From contig JADCGF010000017.1 of NCBI GenBank assembly GCA_020249145.1, forward strand, positions 62,001 to 126,000: a stretch of 64,000 nt of DNA, in the 5' to 3' direction. The DNA comes from Roseomonas sp. (lineage in GTDB: Bacteria; Pseudomonadota; Alphaproteobacteria; Acetobacterales; Acetobacteraceae). The translations under genes and the position numbers were made by a program. Position 1 is the first letter of the stretch; each line of letters opens with the position of its first letter. A model generated the notes under the pieces. That model made no database searches. It was not told where the DNA came from and saw only the letters and a program-made list of their open reading frames with translations. Positions 53,651 to 62,034 of the stretch are shown one piece after another.

Positions 53651-54529
53651 ATGCCTGATGTTTTGACCCTTAAGGAAGCCGCGCGCTTCCTCCGCCTTTC
53701 CGAACGCTCGCTTTATGAGCTAGCGCGCGCCCAAAAGCTGCCGGCGGCGCAGCTTGGCGGCAAATGGCTTTTCCCGCGCCGACAGCTTGAACGCTGGCTG
53801 GCGGCCCAAGCCGATGCCGGCGCCGCACAACGCCTGGACCCGCCGCCGATCCTGGCCGGCAGCCATGACCCTTTGCTGGATTGGGCCGCGCGGCAATCTG
53901 GCTGCGGCCTGGCTTTGCGCGGTGGCGGCAGCCTGGATGGGCTGCTGGCCCTGGCCGCCGGGGAGGCATTGGTCGCCGCCAGCCATTTGCTCGACCCCGA
54001 TAGCAACAGCTTCAACGAACCCGCAGCGCGTGAATTCCTGGCCGGGCGCGGCTTTGTCGGCATTATCTGGGCCTGGCGAGAGCAAGGGCTGATCCTGCCG
54101 CAAGGCAACCCTGCCGCGCTTGCCGGCATCGCCGATCTGGCGCGGCCCGGCCTGCGCGTGGCGGGGCGGCAACCGCGCGCCGGCAGCCATGTGCTGCTGA
54201 CGCATTTGCTTTCAGAAGCGGGGCTGCGCCTTGATCAGATCGGCTTCCTGCCAAGCCCCGCCCTTTCCGAAGATGAGGTCGCCGCCAGCGTCGCCGAGGG
54301 CCGCGCCGATGTCGGCTTTGGCATTCGGGCCGAGGCCGCGGCGCGCGGCCTGACCTTCCTGCCGTTGTTCCGAGAGCGTTTTGATCTGGTGATGGAACGG
54401 CGCCATTACTTCAGCGACGCCGTGCAGAAATTACTGGCCTTCACGCGAACCGAGGTCTTCGCCACCCGCGCCGCGCGGCTTGGCGGTTATGACCTTTCCG
54501 CGCTTGGTTCCGTTGCCTTCAATGCGTGA
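53651..54529 (+). CDS. Excisionase-type HTH fused to a periplasmic-binding-protein-like domain, probable oxyanion-responsive regulator
   Basis: A 292-residue cytosolic protein if it starts at ATG 53651; a GTG at 53621 would add ten residues, and neither has a clear Shine-Dalgarno. Residues 1-50 form a MerR/excisionase-like winged helix (LTLKEAARFLRLSERSLYEL, then KWLFPRRQLERW). Residues about 70-285 resemble the PBP-like domain of molybdate or tungstate binders, with VAASHLLDPDSNSF and RQPRAGSHVLLTHLL. Its divergent position next to tupBCA suggests one-component control of tungstate uptake. DNA-binding and ligand are inferred. Confidence 0.82.
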   Translation: MPDVLTLKEAARFLRLSERSLYELARAQKLPAAQLGGKWLFPRRQLERWLAAQADAGAAQRLDPPPILAGSHDPLLDWAARQSGCGLALRGGGSLDGLLALAAGEALVAASHLLDPDSNSFNEPAAREFLAGRGFVGIIWAWREQGLILPQGNPAALAGIADLARPGLRVAGRQPRAGSHVLLTHLLSEAGLRLDQIGFLPSPALSEDEVAASVAEGRADVGFGIRAEAAARGLTFLPLFRERFDLVMERRHYFSDAVQKLLAFTRTEVFATRAARLGGYDLSALGSVAFNA

Positions 54530-54537
54530 AGTTACGC

Positions 54538-56178
54538 CTATGCCAGCGTAATCCCGGCATAGCCCTGCGCCGCCATATCATTCGCCCAGGCACGATAGGA
54601 CGGCGCACTACCGGTATAGCGCGCGACGATGCGCTTCTGCTTGCCCGCGACATTCAGATTGACGCCGGTCATCCAGGAATCCACCTCCATGGAAAGTAGG
54701 CCCTTGGCCAATTCCATGACGTGATCCATCCATTTTTCCATCGCCGCTTCAGTCGCTTCCACGCGCGTAATGTGCTTGGCTTGCGCATAGCCCAGCAGAT
54801 CGCTCACCCATTCCACATTGAATTCAATGGAACGCGGAATATTGCCAAGCGCGGTATGGGGGCCCAGCAGCATGAACAAATTCGGCATGCCCTTTTGCAA
54901 CATGCCGACCAGGGATGTCGCGCCATCCTGCCACAACTGCTTCAGCGTCACACCATCTGCGCCCTGGAATTCAATCCGGTCAAAGGCGCCGCGCAAGGCG
55001 TCAAAGCCTGTGGCATAGACGATGATGTCGAATTCATATTCGGCTTCGCTGGTCTTGATGCCCGTTGGCATAATGCGCTCGATCGGGGTTGCCTTGCTGT
55101 CCACCAGCGTCACATTCGGCTGGTTGTAACATTCGAAGTAGAAGGTTTCCAACGGTACGCGCCTGGTGCCGAAGCCGTGATTCTTCGGGATCAGCATTTC
55201 CGCCACTTTTGGGTCCTTCACGCGCTGGCGGATCTTGTTCGCCACAAAACGCGAAACTTCCTCATTCGCTGCGCGATTGGTCAGCAAATCCTTGAAATTG
55301 CCAACCCAAATCCCGAAGCCCTTTTCGGAATAGAGCTTTTCCAGGAAGGTTTCGCGTTCTTCCGCCGAAACATCGAAGGTGTTGCGCGGATCGGGCGTGT
55401 GCAGGAAGCAGGAAAAGGTTTCCTGGCAGCGCTTGAAAATCTGATCATAGCGGCTGCGGATTTCCGCCATTTCCTCGGCGCTGATCTTGCCATTATGCAA
55501 GGGCGCGCACCAATTGGGCGTGCGCTGAAACACCACAAGCTGCTTCGCGGTCTTGGCCACTTCCTGAATGGTCTGCACGCCGGATGCGCCAGTGCCAATC
55601 ACCGCCACGCGCTTGCCGGTGAAATCCACCTTTTCCTTGGGCCAAAGACCCGTGTGGAAAGATTGCCCTTTGAAATCGGCAATGCCGGGAAATTGCGGCA
55701 TGGTAGGCGCGGAAAGTGCGCCAATAGCGGTGATCAAAAAGCGCGTTTTATGGTTGCTGCCATCTTCCAAGGTCACGGTCCAACTGCGTGCCTTTTCATC
55801 CCAGCGCGCTGCCTTCACGCGGGCGGAGAATTGGATATCTCGGCGCAAATTGTATTTATCGGCGACCAGGTTCAGATAGCGTTCGGTTTCCGGCTGCGGC
55901 GCGAAATGTTCGGTCCAATGCCATTCCTTGAGCAAATCCTTGTCGAAGGAATAGCCATAGGAATAGCTTTCCGAATCGAAGCGACAACCCGGATAGCGGT
56001 TCCAATACCAGGTGCCGCCCACACCGGTGCCGGCTTCAAATACCCGCGCCTTCATGCCCAATTGGCGCAGCTTGATCAGCTGATAAAGCCCAGACATGCC
56101 CGCACCAATGACAATGGCATCGTAATCGAGCCCCTTGTCGCTGCCCGCCGCCTTTGTCGCTTCCATCACTGCGCTCAT
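54538..56178 (-). CDS. Flavin-containing monooxygenase, Baeyer-Villiger type
   Basis: A 546-residue enzyme. Two Rossmann motifs, IVIGAGMSGLYQLIKLRQLG near residue 21 and VAVIGTGASGVQTIQ near residue 185, flank FKGQSFHTGLWP, which matches the Baeyer-Villiger fingerprint FxGxxxHxxxW. GVGGTWYWNRYPGCRFD is typical of cyclohexanone-monooxygenase relatives. It inserts oxygen next to a ketone to give an ester or lactone. Transcribed away from an HTH regulator (convergent) and 174 bases downstream of a GMC oxidoreductase gene. Confidence 0.9.
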   Translation of the reverse strand: MSAVMEATKAAGSDKGLDYDAIVIGAGMSGLYQLIKLRQLGMKARVFEAGTGVGGTWYWNRYPGCRFDSESYSYGYSFDKDLLKEWHWTEHFAPQPETERYLNLVADKYNLRRDIQFSARVKAARWDEKARSWTVTLEDGSNHKTRFLITAIGALSAPTMPQFPGIADFKGQSFHTGLWPKEKVDFTGKRVAVIGTGASGVQTIQEVAKTAKQLVVFQRTPNWCAPLHNGKISAEEMAEIRSRYDQIFKRCQETFSCFLHTPDPRNTFDVSAEERETFLEKLYSEKGFGIWVGNFKDLLTNRAANEEVSRFVANKIRQRVKDPKVAEMLIPKNHGFGTRRVPLETFYFECYNQPNVTLVDSKATPIERIMPTGIKTSEAEYEFDIIVYATGFDALRGAFDRIEFQGADGVTLKQLWQDGATSLVGMLQKGMPNLFMLLGPHTALGNIPRSIEFNVEWVSDLLGYAQAKHITRVEATEAAMEKWMDHVMELAKGLLSMEVDSWMTGVNLNVAGKQKRIVARYTGSAPSYRAWANDMAAQGYAGITLA

Positions 56179-56307
56179 GTCGAAATTTCCTACCCTTCTT
56201 CCGGATCAGACTGACCCCTGAGCCACCATATTTACGCAGATACGCAAAAAACCAAACAGGGCTATGCCTGCCCCAAGGGTCAGGCTATTATTTGATCAGG
56301 ATCAGAA

Positions 56308-56338
56308 TTTGCGCGGGGCAAGGCTCAGCCCGCGCAAA
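56308..56338. other. Perfect 10-bp inverted repeat between two minus-strand flavoprotein genes
   Basis: TTTGCGCGGG at 56308-56317 pairs with CCCGCGCAAA at 56329-56338 around an 11-base loop. On the minus strand the T-run precedes the stem instead of following it, so it is not a canonical intrinsic terminator of the GMC gene. It could be a terminator variant or an operator near the monooxygenase promoter. The remaining gap contains nothing else recognisable. Confidence 0.4.
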
Positions 56339-56352
56339 AAACTGCCCGAAAT

Positions 56353-57969
56353 TCACGCCGCCAGCCGCGCCCGCGCATCCGCGCGCAGCATATCCGCGCC
56401 CTTTTCCGCGATCATGATGGTGGGCGCATTGGTATTGGTGGAGGTCACGGCGGGCATCACGGAAGCGTCAATCACGCGCAGCCCTTGAAGCCCATGCACC
56501 CGCAGCCTGTCATCCACCACCGACATCACATCCGGCCCCATGCGGCAGGAACAGGAGGCATGGAACACCGTGCTGCCAATCTGGCGCGCATAATGCAGCC
56601 ATTCCTCATCGGTTTGCACTTCCGGCCCTGGCATGGATTCCGCCACCATGAAGCGTTGCAGCGCGGGCTTGCTGAACCATTCACGCATCATGCGAAGCCC
56701 CGCGACAATACTGCGCTGGTCACGATCCTCCGCCAGGTAATTCGGATTGATGATGGGCTGTTCGCGCGGATCAGCACTGCGGGCTGCAATGAAGCCGCGG
56801 CTTTCCGGGCGCATTTGCCAGACGCCGGCGGTCATGCCAGGCTTGGTATCCAGAACGCGCGTCGCCCCCGGCGCGTAACTCGCGGAAGCAAATAGCGCCT
56901 GCATATCGGGCGTCGCACTTTCCGGCAAAGCCTTGAAGGAAGCCGCGAGAAGGGATGCCGCATAGGTCAGCACCCCGCGCCCCAAAACAGCGAATTTCAG
57001 CACCTCACCCGCCAGGCGCAGGCCGCGCGTGCGTTCATTCAGCGTCGCCACATCCTTCACCACGGCTTGCACACGCACGAGGAAATGGTCCTGAAAATTC
57101 CGCCCCACACCACGCAATTCATGCAGCACGGGAATGCCGAGCCCCGCCAAATGCTCAGCATCCCCCACACCGGAAAGTTGCAGGATATGCGGCGAACCAA
57201 CCGCACCGGCGGAGAGAATAACCTCCACCGCCGCATCCGCGCGTTCAGTCACACCGCCGCGCGAAAACTCCACCCCCAAAGCGCGCTTGCCTTCGAAGAC
57301 CACGCGATGCACCAGCGCATTGGTCACCACACGCAGATTGGGCCGCCCCATAGCCGGGCGCAGATAGGATCGCGCGGCACTCGCCCGGAACCGCCCGCCG
57401 CGCGTCTGCTGCACCCAGCCGATATGATCACCAAGCCCATGCGGCAGATCATTCAAATCATCACGGTAATCCCAGCCCATTTGCTGGCCCGCTTCAATCG
57501 CCGCCTGACACAATTCCGGCTGGTCCCGTGATGGAGAGGTGTAAAGATAGCCATCCTTGCCATGCGCCGCCTTGTCCGGCCCCTGCCATTTCTCCGATTT
57601 ATTGAAGTAAGGCAGCACATCGCCGGAAGACCAACCGCGATTGCCAAGCTGCGCCCAGTGATCATAATCTTCCGGCTGAGACCGGATATAGATCATGCCA
57701 TTGATCGAACTTGATCCCCCCAAAACGCGCCCGCGCGGGTAATTGATTTCACGCCCATTAAGGCCCGAGTCCCGATCCGCCTTGAAGCCCCAGGTCAGCG
57801 TCGGGTGATCGAGCAATTTCATATAGCCGGCGGGAATATGGATCAGCGGGTTCCAATCCTTACCGCCAGCTTCAATCAGCAGCACCTGATTGCCCGGGTC
57901 TTCGGACAAGCGATTGGCCAGCACGCAACCAGCCGAACCACCACCAACGATTACGTAATCAGCTTTCAT
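56353..57969 (-). CDS. GMC-family FAD-dependent oxidoreductase (third in the window)
   Basis: A 538-residue flavoenzyme with AGGGGAAG before the ATG. FAD motif YVIVGGGSAGCVLANRL, GMC signature PRGRVLGGSSSINGMIYIRS, active-site His in VFHASCSCRMG, and Asn in TSTNTNAPTIM. It is closest in pattern to choline dehydrogenases, but the substrate is unknown. It follows an amidohydrolase gene by 27 bases, in a unit with an SDR and a hydroxyisobutyrate-dehydrogenase-like enzyme. Confidence 0.9.
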   Translation of the reverse strand: MKADYVIVGGGSAGCVLANRLSEDPGNQVLLIEAGGKDWNPLIHIPAGYMKLLDHPTLTWGFKADRDSGLNGREINYPRGRVLGGSSSINGMIYIRSQPEDYDHWAQLGNRGWSSGDVLPYFNKSEKWQGPDKAAHGKDGYLYTSPSRDQPELCQAAIEAGQQMGWDYRDDLNDLPHGLGDHIGWVQQTRGGRFRASAARSYLRPAMGRPNLRVVTNALVHRVVFEGKRALGVEFSRGGVTERADAAVEVILSAGAVGSPHILQLSGVGDAEHLAGLGIPVLHELRGVGRNFQDHFLVRVQAVVKDVATLNERTRGLRLAGEVLKFAVLGRGVLTYAASLLAASFKALPESATPDMQALFASASYAPGATRVLDTKPGMTAGVWQMRPESRGFIAARSADPREQPIINPNYLAEDRDQRSIVAGLRMMREWFSKPALQRFMVAESMPGPEVQTDEEWLHYARQIGSTVFHASCSCRMGPDVMSVVDDRLRVHGLQGLRVIDASVMPAVTSTNTNAPTIMIAEKGADMLRADARARLAA

Positions 57970-57996
57970 CGCGCTTCCCCTTTTTCCTGTATGGCT

Positions 57997-58818
57997 TCAA
58001 TCGAAGCGCAATTCCCACCCAAGCCATTCACATACCGCGCGGCCCATCACCCATTCCAAATCATCACCCTTCAGCCAGGGCAATTCCTGGGTGAAGAAGG
58101 TCACGCATTGGCGATAGCTGCACGGCATGCGCGTAATGTCCGTGCCCCAGAAAAAGCGCTTAGGGCCGAAGGCATCAAAAATCCGCTGCAAGCCATCATG
58201 GATATTGCGATAAGGATAGCCCTGCGTCGAATAATGCGGCGCGCCCGTTGCCTTCACCGCCACATTGGGCAGCCTCGCCAAGGCCACCAATTCATCCAAA
58301 TTCGCAAAAGCTGCCTCATCCTGGCCGGTGCGCACCAGGCCGCAATGATCCAGGATCATCTTGAGATTCGGATGCGCTTCCGCGATCTGGCGAAATTCCC
58401 CGAGGAACAGCCCACCCATGCACGCAACCGGCAGGCCTTCCTTCTCCGCGGCTGGCCAAATCCAGTCCAGCGTACCATCGCGCAGCCAGATCTGCTCATC
58501 AGGATGCAACAAGGACCAACGCAGCCCGAGCATTCCCGGCTGATTTTTCCAGCCATGAATCAAATGCCGCGATTCCGGCCGCATGGGCGGGAATTGCCCC
58601 ATCACTGCGAAGCGGTCCGGATGGCGCCGCGCCGCTTCCACCGCCATGGCATTGGAATCCGGATCCCAGTTTGCTGGCGGATGGATCACGGCCGCCTGCA
58701 CGCCGGCCTCATCCATTTCGTGCAAGGCTTCCTCTGCCGTGAAGGAAGACACTTTCCGATGCAGACCGGAAGGCGTGCCCTTGGACCAGATATGAATCTG
58801 CGCATCCACAATCTTCAT
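57997..58818 (-). CDS. Amidohydrolase-family protein (amidohydrolase_2 / COG3618 type)
   Basis: A 273-residue TIM-barrel hydrolase. The ATG at 58818 gives KIVDAQIHIWSKGTPSG at the N-terminus, where the first metal His of typical members is Gln, as is common in this subgroup. ILDHCGLVRTG and FWGTDITRMPC carry the later His and Asp. Members hydrolyse lactones or decarboxylate acids; the substrate is unknown. It starts 13 bases after the SDR stop and probably belongs to the same transcript. Confidence 0.85.
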   Translation of the reverse strand: MKIVDAQIHIWSKGTPSGLHRKVSSFTAEEALHEMDEAGVQAAVIHPPANWDPDSNAMAVEAARRHPDRFAVMGQFPPMRPESRHLIHGWKNQPGMLGLRWSLLHPDEQIWLRDGTLDWIWPAAEKEGLPVACMGGLFLGEFRQIAEAHPNLKMILDHCGLVRTGQDEAAFANLDELVALARLPNVAVKATGAPHYSTQGYPYRNIHDGLQRIFDAFGPKRFFWGTDITRMPCSYRQCVTFFTQELPWLKGDDLEWVMGRAVCEWLGWELRFD

Positions 58819-58831
58819 GCAACGCACCCCA

Positions 58832-59575
58832 TCATTGCGCGATGAACCCGCCATCAATCACCAATTCCGCCCCCGTGATGAAGGATGCCTCATCGGACGC
58901 AAGGAACAGCACACCATAGGCAACCTCAATCGGTTCTCCCAGCCGGCGGAGCGGTGTCAACGGAATCTTCGCGGACCGCCCCGGCCCATTCGTGCCCCCC
59001 AGCATTGGCGGCAAATAGCCGGGATGGACGGAATTGACCCGTACCCCCTGCGGCCCCCAGCGCACGGCAGCATTCTTGGTGAGCAACCGCACCGCACCCT
59101 TGGAAGCGGAATAGCCCGGATGCCCTTCCGCACTGCTCACGAAACCCATGATGGAGGAGATATTGACAATGGAGCCCTTCCCCTGCCCTGCCATCACCTG
59201 CCCCACCAAGGTCGTGCCCAAAAACACGCCCGTGGCATTGATGGACATAAGCTGGTTCCAGCCTTCCAAGGACAGCATATCGCCAACCGCGCTGCCGCTG
59301 ATGCCGGCATTATTCACCAGAATATCAATCCGCCCATAATCGGACAGCGCCTTTTCAATCAGTCGCTTCCAATCCGCTTCCTGCGCCACATCCATGGCGA
59401 CGAAGCTCGCGCGCCCCTGGCTTGCGGCGATATCAGCCGCCAGCGCCTCACCCAGATCAGCGCGGCGATCCGCAATAATCACCACCGCGCCTTCCTTGGC
59501 GAATAGCCGCGCTTCCGCTTCACCCATGCCATGGGCGCCGCCGGTGATGATGGCAATCTTATCCTTCAGACGCAT
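58832..59575 (-). CDS. Short-chain dehydrogenase/reductase (SDR)
   Basis: A 247-residue SDR with TGGAHGMGEAEARLF at residues 11-25, NNAGISG near residue 90, ISSIMGFVSSAEGHPGYSAS carrying the catalytic Ser, and Tyr/Lys in YSASKGAVR. It ends FITGAELVIDGGF. The pattern is close to 3-alpha-hydroxysteroid or cyclohexanol dehydrogenases. A role in oxidising an alcohol upstream of Baeyer-Villiger oxidation is plausible, given the monooxygenase two genes further on. Starts 12 bases after the hydroxyisobutyrate-dehydrogenase-like stop. Confidence 0.9.
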   Translation of the reverse strand: MRLKDKIAIITGGAHGMGEAEARLFAKEGAVVIIADRRADLGEALAADIAASQGRASFVAMDVAQEADWKRLIEKALSDYGRIDILVNNAGISGSAVGDMLSLEGWNQLMSINATGVFLGTTLVGQVMAGQGKGSIVNISSIMGFVSSAEGHPGYSASKGAVRLLTKNAAVRWGPQGVRVNSVHPGYLPPMLGGTNGPGRSAKIPLTPLRRLGEPIEVAYGVLFLASDEASFITGAELVIDGGFIAQ

Positions 59576-59587
59576 TTTCCGCCCCCT

Positions 59588-60526
59588 TCAACCAGCGCTT
59601 CTCACCGGATTGGGTGATTGCATCGAAACGCCCGCCCATTCCTCATAAAGCTGCACGACGGATGTCATATCCGCATCTGGGCCAAACCTGTTCTTCGCAA
59701 TGTTCAGCATCTCCCGCGCCAAGGCCGCCATGGGGGCAGAAAGCCCAAAGGCCGCGAATTCCTGCACCGCCAGCGACAAATCTTTGGAGACAATGGCATT
59801 GCTCGCCCCGCCCGAAAACCGCCCATTCAGGACGGCACGCGGAAACTTCGTAACCGTGGAGCTATTCCGTCCTGTGCTGGCATTGATCACGTCACACATC
59901 AGCGCCGTATCAATGCCGGCCTTGGCGCCAAGCGCAAAAGCTTCAGAAGTCAACACCATGCCCGCCAGGGAAAGCAGATTATTCGCAAGCTTCATGGTCT
60001 GGCTGAGGCCTGGTGTGTCGCCAATGGTGAAGACCGTGCGCCCCACCACCTGCAATAGCGGCATCACCTCACTGAGCGCATCCGGTGCGCCGGAAGCAAT
60101 CACCGCAAGCGCGCCGGATTCCGCACCATGCACGCCGCCGCTGATCGGGCAATCAATCAGCGCAATGCCTTTCTCAGCAAGCCCCGCCGCAATGCGCTGC
60201 ATGGCCGCGCTGCCAATGGTGGACATTTCGATATAGGTGCGGACCGCGCCCGGCATTCCCGCAATGCCCTCAGCGCCCAGGGCCACACGTTCTGAGGTTT
60301 CGGCACTCGGCAGGCAGGCGAACACCACGCTGCATTGCGCGGCGACTGCGGTGACCGAGCCCATGGCCTCGGCCCCCGCTTCGGTCGCGCGCTGCATCGC
60401 CTCCGCGCGCGGATCAAATACCAGAATGCGTTTACCGGGATTGCGCTGCGCCCAATCCGCCATGCGTGTCGCAATCGGGCCACCCATGGCGCCCAGACCC
60501 AGAAAACCGATGCGTTCCATTTCCAT
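59588..60526 (-). CDS. NAD(P)-dependent dehydrogenase, 3-hydroxyisobutyrate dehydrogenase family
   Basis: A 312-residue beta-hydroxyacid dehydrogenase. Rossmann motif IGFLGLGAMGGPIATRM, substrate-binding DCPISGGVHGAESGAL near residue 125, and the catalytic Lys in TMKLANNLLSLAGMVL near residue 178. The ATG at 60526 follows GGGGGGAAGG; a second ATG two codons on is possible. It leads a four-gene minus-strand unit (dehydrogenase, SDR, amidohydrolase, GMC oxidoreductase). The substrate is a small 3-hydroxy acid, unidentified. Confidence 0.9.
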   Translation of the reverse strand: MEMERIGFLGLGAMGGPIATRMADWAQRNPGKRILVFDPRAEAMQRATEAGAEAMGSVTAVAAQCSVVFACLPSAETSERVALGAEGIAGMPGAVRTYIEMSTIGSAAMQRIAAGLAEKGIALIDCPISGGVHGAESGALAVIASGAPDALSEVMPLLQVVGRTVFTIGDTPGLSQTMKLANNLLSLAGMVLTSEAFALGAKAGIDTALMCDVINASTGRNSSTVTKFPRAVLNGRFSGGASNAIVSKDLSLAVQEFAAFGLSAPMAALAREMLNIAKNRFGPDADMTSVVQLYEEWAGVSMQSPNPVRSAG

Positions 60527-60600
60527 GGCGCTGCCTTCCCCCCATATCCAAGAAGTCAGTCTTCACCGGATTGCGCAGAGTGACCAGGGCAGACGAAGCC

Positions 60601-61398
60601 TCAGCCCGTCTTCCGTCCCACCGCCAGGCGCGCCACCGCCACGAAGGAACGTGGCCCATCAACGCCACCCGCCAGATAGGCACGGCGCGCGATATCCTTG
60701 ATCGGCGGAATGCGTTCCGGCGGCAGTGCCGCGATGAAGGCGCCGGCTATGCCCTGACCGCCCGCCGCCCAGGGGTCCCACCAATCCTCGAAATCCGAGA
60801 AATCCTGGCGGATGGCGATATCGCATTCCGTCACCTGCCCAAGGCCCGCCGCTTCAAACAGCGCCGCCATGCGCCCCGGCGCGCCGACCGGGTCTGCCCA
60901 ATAGCGCGCGCGGAAGGCCTCGCCTTCCGGTTCCGTGATGGCGACGCTATCGGCAAAGGCGCGCAGGAAGGAAAAGCCGCCGGTGAAATCCCACATCGCC
61001 GCCGCCATCAGGCCGCCCGGCTTGGTCACGCGCGCCATTTCCGCCACCGCCTTGGCGCGATCCGGCACGAATTGCAGCACCAGCAAGGATAGCGCGGCAT
61101 CGAAGGCCGCATCCGGCAGATCCAGCGCGCAAAGATCCCCCTGGCGGAAATCAGCGGAAGGCACGCGGGCGCGCGCGGCTTCTAAGAACGCCGGGCTGAT
61201 ATCAATGCCGGTGACGCGCGCCGTAGCGTCTCGCGCAGCCAGCGCATCGGAAAGCGCGCCCGTGCCACACCCCGCATCCAGCACCACCAAACCGCGCGGC
61301 AAGGCAAGCGCATCCAGCATGGCATCCGCCAGTTTGCGAGACCACCGGCCCATGCTGCGTTCATAAGCCGCGCCATTGGTCGCGGCGTAGCCGGACAC
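60601..61398 (-). CDS. Class I SAM-dependent methyltransferase
   Basis: A 265-residue methyltransferase. Motif I is VLDAGCGTGALSDALAAR near residue 40, followed by an acidic loop TGIDISPAFLEAARAR and DAALSLLVLQFVPDRAKA. The C-terminal region ends with VGRKTG and shows no extra domain. Substrate unknown. It follows the ATC-hydrolase-family gene by five bases; this pair faces ahcY across a palindromic AT-rich region, which suggests a link to methyl-group or SAH metabolism. Confidence 0.87.
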   Translation of the reverse strand: MSGYAATNGAAYERSMGRWSRKLADAMLDALALPRGLVVLDAGCGTGALSDALAARDATARVTGIDISPAFLEAARARVPSADFRQGDLCALDLPDAAFDAALSLLVLQFVPDRAKAVAEMARVTKPGGLMAAAMWDFTGGFSFLRAFADSVAITEPEGEAFRARYWADPVGAPGRMAALFEAAGLGQVTECDIAIRQDFSDFEDWWDPWAAGGQGIAGAFIAALPPERIPPIKDIARRAYLAGGVDGPRSFVAVARLAVGRKTG

Positions 61399-61403
61399 TG
61401 CGC

Positions 61404-61877
61404 CTAATCCTCGTATTTATAGCGGAAATTGCAGTGGCTTGCGCCGCCCATGATGGTTTGCGTGCGTTCCAGTTTCAGCTTGGGGTCATACCCCTCACAA
61501 AACGCGCCATCACGATTGCAGGACAGGATGGCGCCAAGCTCCGCCAGCCCCATGGCGCGATACATCTCCGCATAGCGGCAGCGCGTGACGTTGAAATCAT
61601 AATGCTTGGCGTCCTTGCGCAGCGTTTCAATCTGCAGCGCATCGCCCTTGGTCCATAGCGGCTGGAGCGAGATGAAATGTTCGAGCGATGGCTTCCCCTC
61701 CGGTCCCTGCTTGGCCATCTCGGCGGCGGTTTCCTTGGCCAGCTTGATGATGGCGGACGACATGATGGCTTTCGCCTGCGCCTCCCCGATTTGCGCCTTC
61801 ATTTCCTCATAAATGCCCTTGGCAAAGGCGGCTTCGATCCGCCTTTGTTCAAGAATGCCTAAGGTTTCTGTGGCCAT
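61404..61877 (-). CDS. L-2-amino-thiazoline-4-carboxylic acid hydrolase family protein
   Basis: A 157-residue protein. Conserved blocks are [37 protein letters not shown] and [19 protein letters not shown] with its Cys residues, as in the ATC hydrolase family, which converts an aminothiazoline to S-carbamoyl cysteine. No signal peptide. The start is ATG 61877, downstream of a GGAGG Shine-Dalgarno, and 157 bases divergent from ahcY. The natural substrate in this operon with a methyltransferase is unknown. Confidence 0.85.
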   Translation of the reverse strand: MATETLGILEQRRIEAAFAKGIYEEMKAQIGEAQAKAIMSSAIIKLAKETAAEMAKQGPEGKPSLEHFISLQPLWTKGDALQIETLRKDAKHYDFNVTRCRYAEMYRAMGLAELGAILSCNRDGAFCEGYDPKLKLERTQTIMGGASHCNFRYKYED

Positions 61878-61945
61878 AAGCGCCTCCTTCGGGGTTCATC
61901 GGGCAAGCTTAGCGCGGCGGCCCGTAGCGACCAGCCCCGAAAAGA

Positions 61946-61966
61946 ACATAAAGGTATCTTTATATT
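61946..61966. promoter_or_regulatory. AT-rich palindrome upstream of ahcY, SahR-site-like
   Basis: ATAAAG at 61948-61953 and CTTTAT at 61958-61963 form a palindrome (ATAAAGGTATCTTTAT) inside an otherwise GC-rich region. It lies between ahcY and the divergent hydrolase/methyltransferase pair. From memory, alphaproteobacterial SahR sites before ahcY are AT-rich palindromes of this type. The regulator gene is not in this window, and no SAH riboswitch fold was evident. Confidence 0.5.
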
Positions 61967-62034
61967 CTTCTTTCCCTCTAGCCCCGCGCCCCGCCCCGTG
62001 TTACCCGCCGCGCCAGATTCAAGGAGATTTCGCC

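Noticed and set aside
54721..56214. Long plus-strand open frame opposite the Baeyer-Villiger-type monooxygenase
   Set aside because: The opposite strand carries clear Rossmann and FxGxxxHxxxW motifs; this frame has none.
61878..62034. SAH riboswitch before ahcY
   Set aside because: No pseudoknot-like GC-rich arrangement could be made out; the clear feature is an AT-rich DNA palindrome, which fits a protein operator better.
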